DNA from: an uncultured Eubacteriales bacterium
GTDB taxonomy: Bacteria; Bacillota; Clostridia; Peptostreptococcales; Anaerovoracaceae
NCBI GenBank assembly: GCA_902779185.1
Contig: CACZAM010000010.1
Coordinates: 1 to 64,000, forward strand
Direction: 5' to 3'
Length of the DNA stretch: 64,000 nt
Shown here: in pieces, positions 62,611 through 64,000 of the stretch
Position numbering within the stretch: position 1 is the stretch's first letter
Layout of the letters: each line of letters begins with the position of its first letter
Notes under the pieces: generated by a model
Seen by the model: only the letters and a program-made list of their open reading frames with translations
Databases searched by the model: none
Told to the model about the DNA's origin: nothing
Translations under genes and position numbers: made by a program

Positions 62611-63774
62611 ATGGGTAAAGAGATAGACGATAAAATTTTACAGGAAGCAAAGGAGAAACTTGCTTGTCACATAGAGCCTCCAAAGCCGAAGGCTCCTGAT
62701 TTTGTTGACCCTATGGGCAAGGTCCTTCTGACTCAGATGACTTCAGCAGGCGGTTGAGGCGCCAAAATAGGGCCGGGAGTCCTATCAAGTCTTCTGGCGG
62801 GTCTGCCGAAGATAAGCGACCCGCGCATAATCGTTGGATTTGAGAGCAGTGACGATGCATGCGTATACAAGCTTACTGACGATATAGCAATAATCAATAC
62901 TGTGGATTTCTTCCCGCCTATTGTGAACGATCCGTATATGTTCGGCCAGATAGCTGCTGCTAATGCCCTGAGTGATGTTTACGCGATGGGAGGTCAGCCT
63001 AAGCTGGCAATGAATCTTCTTACTTTCCCGAACGGCAAGCTTCCGCTTGATGCGGTCAAAGGAATATTGGAAGGCGGCAACGACAAAGTCTGTGAAGCCG
63101 GCGCCACGATAGTAGGGGGGCACAGCATAGATGATAAAGAGCCTAAGTACGGCCTGTCTGTGACGGGCTTTGCTCATCCTGATGATATACTCAGCAACAG
63201 CGCAAGCGCAGGAGATCTTCTGGTTATTACAAAGAAAATCGGGACAGGTGTCCTGACCACCGCAGCAAAGGTGGATCTGCTCACTGAGGAGGAAAACGCT
63301 GAACTCGAAGCGACTATGGCTTTTCTCAACAAATATGCCTGGGAAGCGATGCAGGGCGTCAAGGTCGATGGCTGTACCGACATAACCGGATTCGGCCTCA
63401 TGGGGCATGCTGCCGAGATGGCGAGAGCGGGCGGTGTTACTCTGGAACTTTACAGCCACAAGGTACCTGTGCTTCCGAGAGCACTTGAGATGGCTTCGAT
63501 GGGTATCATACCTGCAGGCGCGTACCGAAACATGGATTATGTCGGACCGGAGGTGATGGAGTTCCTTTCAAAGGATCCAAACAGAGACGCTGACCTCAGG
63601 GCGCGCATAGACTGTCTGTATGATCCTCAGTCATCAGGTGGCCTCCTGATAGCTGTAAAAGAAAAGGAGATCCCAAGACTCATAGAGCAGCTGGGCGAAA
63701 GAGGATGTGAAACTGAAATTATAGGATGCTTCAAGCCACAGAAGGGCAGGTATTCTGTAGAGATCCATGACTGA
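62611..63774 (+). CDS. selD: Selenide, water dikinase with selenocysteine
   Basis: 387 residues when UGA at 62755-62757 is read as selenocysteine (residue 49) in TQMTSAGG-U-GAKIGPG, the catalytic loop where other SelD enzymes have Cys; Lys52 is the partner. The frame is open from ATG 62611 to 63774 apart from this codon, and the upstream part (VDPMGKVLL) is good SelD sequence. Later motifs: VDFFPPIVNDPYMFGQIAAA, GGHSIDDKEPKYGLSVTGF and DITGFGLMGHA. It makes selenophosphate for Sec-tRNA and selenouridine. Conventional callers would start the gene at 62902 and lose the active site. Confidence 0.95.
62755..62799 (+). promoter_or_regulatory. Candidate bacterial SECIS element
   Basis: Directly after the UGA, CGCCA (62760-62764) pairs with TGGCG (62795-62799), and an upper stem ATAGG/CCTAT (62767-62771/62781-62785) carries a 9-base loop containing GGG. 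Position and shape fit a SelB-binding hairpin. Confidence 0.7.
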
Positions 63775-63780
63775 TAAAAA

Positions 63781-63812
63781 ACGGTGTTCCGCAGCGCGGG
63801 ACACCGTTTTGT
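63781..63812 (+). terminator. Terminator after selD
   Basis: ACGGTGTTCC (63781-63790) with GGGACACCGT (63798-63807, one G-U pair), then TTTG; convergent with the next gene. Confidence 0.85.
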
Positions 63813-63835
63813 ATTGTATAGAAAAATCTGCACGT

Positions 63836-64000
63836 TTATTTGTCTTTTATGCCTGCTTTAACGTATTCTCTGAAAGCGTCAGCACCAAGCGAGAAAGATG
63901 TATTCCTGAGATTTATCATATAGAAGGTGCGGTCTTCGTTGAAATCTTCGATTTCAGCGATACGGACTCTTCCGCCGAGAGATGAAGCAACTTTCTCAGA
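63836..64000 (-). CDS. C-terminal end of a LysR-like regulator (partial)
   Basis: The last 54 codons of a minus-strand gene that continues past the window. The visible part ends FSLGADAFREYVKAGIKDK after VRIAEIEDFNEDRTFYMINL, resembling the end of LysR effector domains (strand, R-x-x-Y, then a final helix AFREYV). Identification rests on a short tail. Confidence 0.5.
   Translation of the reverse strand, partial: SEKVASSLGGRVRIAEIEDFNEDRTFYMINLRNTSFSLGADAFREYVKAGIKDK

Noticed and set aside
62755..62757. UGA in selD taken as a nonsense mutation
   Set aside because: It is at the catalytic Cys/Sec position with conserved flanks and a SECIS-like hairpin, so recoding is the better reading.
1..64000. 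CRISPR arrays, complete insertion sequences, prophage modules, rRNA genes
   Set aside because: No regularly spaced direct repeats, transposase, phage structural genes or rRNA sequence were seen on either strand.

Overview
The window reads as a chromosomal stretch of an anaerobic, Gram-positive-type Clostridia member. Inference from gene content (butyrate kinase, HrcA/CIRCE heat-shock control, rplS-rbgA-rnhB and clpX-lon-engB synteny, BIG2/BspA surface-protein remnants, and SelD carrying in-frame UGA selenocysteine) points to the Eubacteriales family XIII/Anaerovoracaceae neighbourhood; there is no 16S rRNA gene here to confirm this. Base composition looks close to half G+C by eye, and most genes have strong AGGAGG-like ribosome binding sites.

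Layout. 1-10.4 kb: a hydroaromatic-acid locus. A divergent LysR regulator is followed on its own strand by a 2-enoate-reductase-like flavoenzyme gene that is broken in this sequence. On the other strand lie a YdiB-type quinate/shikimate dehydrogenase, an MFS carrier, type I 3-dehydroquinate dehydratase, a complete TRAP transporter (DctQ, DctM, DctP) and a second LysR gene. 10.4-24.4 kb: housekeeping and protein quality control, namely hsp20 under CIRCE, a beta-CASP hydrolase, murI, a CYTH protein, tig-clpP-clpX-lon-engB-hpt, a PHP phosphoesterase, a NUDIX enzyme and a XerD-like protein lacking most catalytic residues. 24.4-27.5 kb: rplS with a leader, rbgA, three tandem palindromes, an RNase HII-RNase HI fusion, and tRNA-Val. 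27.6-29.0 kb: a mosaic of surface and solute-binding protein pieces. 29.1-31.9 kb: an FNT channel and an ATP-grasp/esterase pair. 32-39.4 kb: hrcA-grpE-dnaK-dnaJ plus a second lon. 39.4-49.2 kb: aminotransferase, D-cysteine desulfhydrase-like enzyme, membrane-anchored GH25 lysozyme, exonuclease III, rpsT, lepA, hemW, glpK. 49.2-57 kb: asparaginase, a truncated tRNA-Glu, an Rrf2 regulator, an orphan HaeIII-like endonuclease, a YitT protein, a Na+/proline symporter behind a long structured leader with a Rex-type box, a PP2C phosphatase and a secreted cysteine-peptidase-like protein. 57-64 kb: DUF1015, aminotransferase, butyrate kinase, uracil permease, selenoprotein SelD and the tail of a LysR-like gene.

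How the parts work together. The 5' locus appears able to import quinate/shikimate-type acids and interconvert quinate, dehydroquinate, dehydroshikimate and shikimate. The enoate-reductase homologue would supply a reductive (electron-sink) step if its ORF were intact. HrcA controls at least hsp20 and its own operon through two perfect CIRCE elements, and the window contributes three ATP-dependent protease components (ClpXP and two Lon proteins). The features most worth a second look are the hydroaromatic locus with its disrupted reductase, the orphan HaeIII-like enzyme, the GTAAAG-N4-CTTTAC triple operator before the RNase H fusion, the putP leader RNA, the active-site-stripped Xer protein, the broken tRNA-Glu and the Sec-containing SelD.
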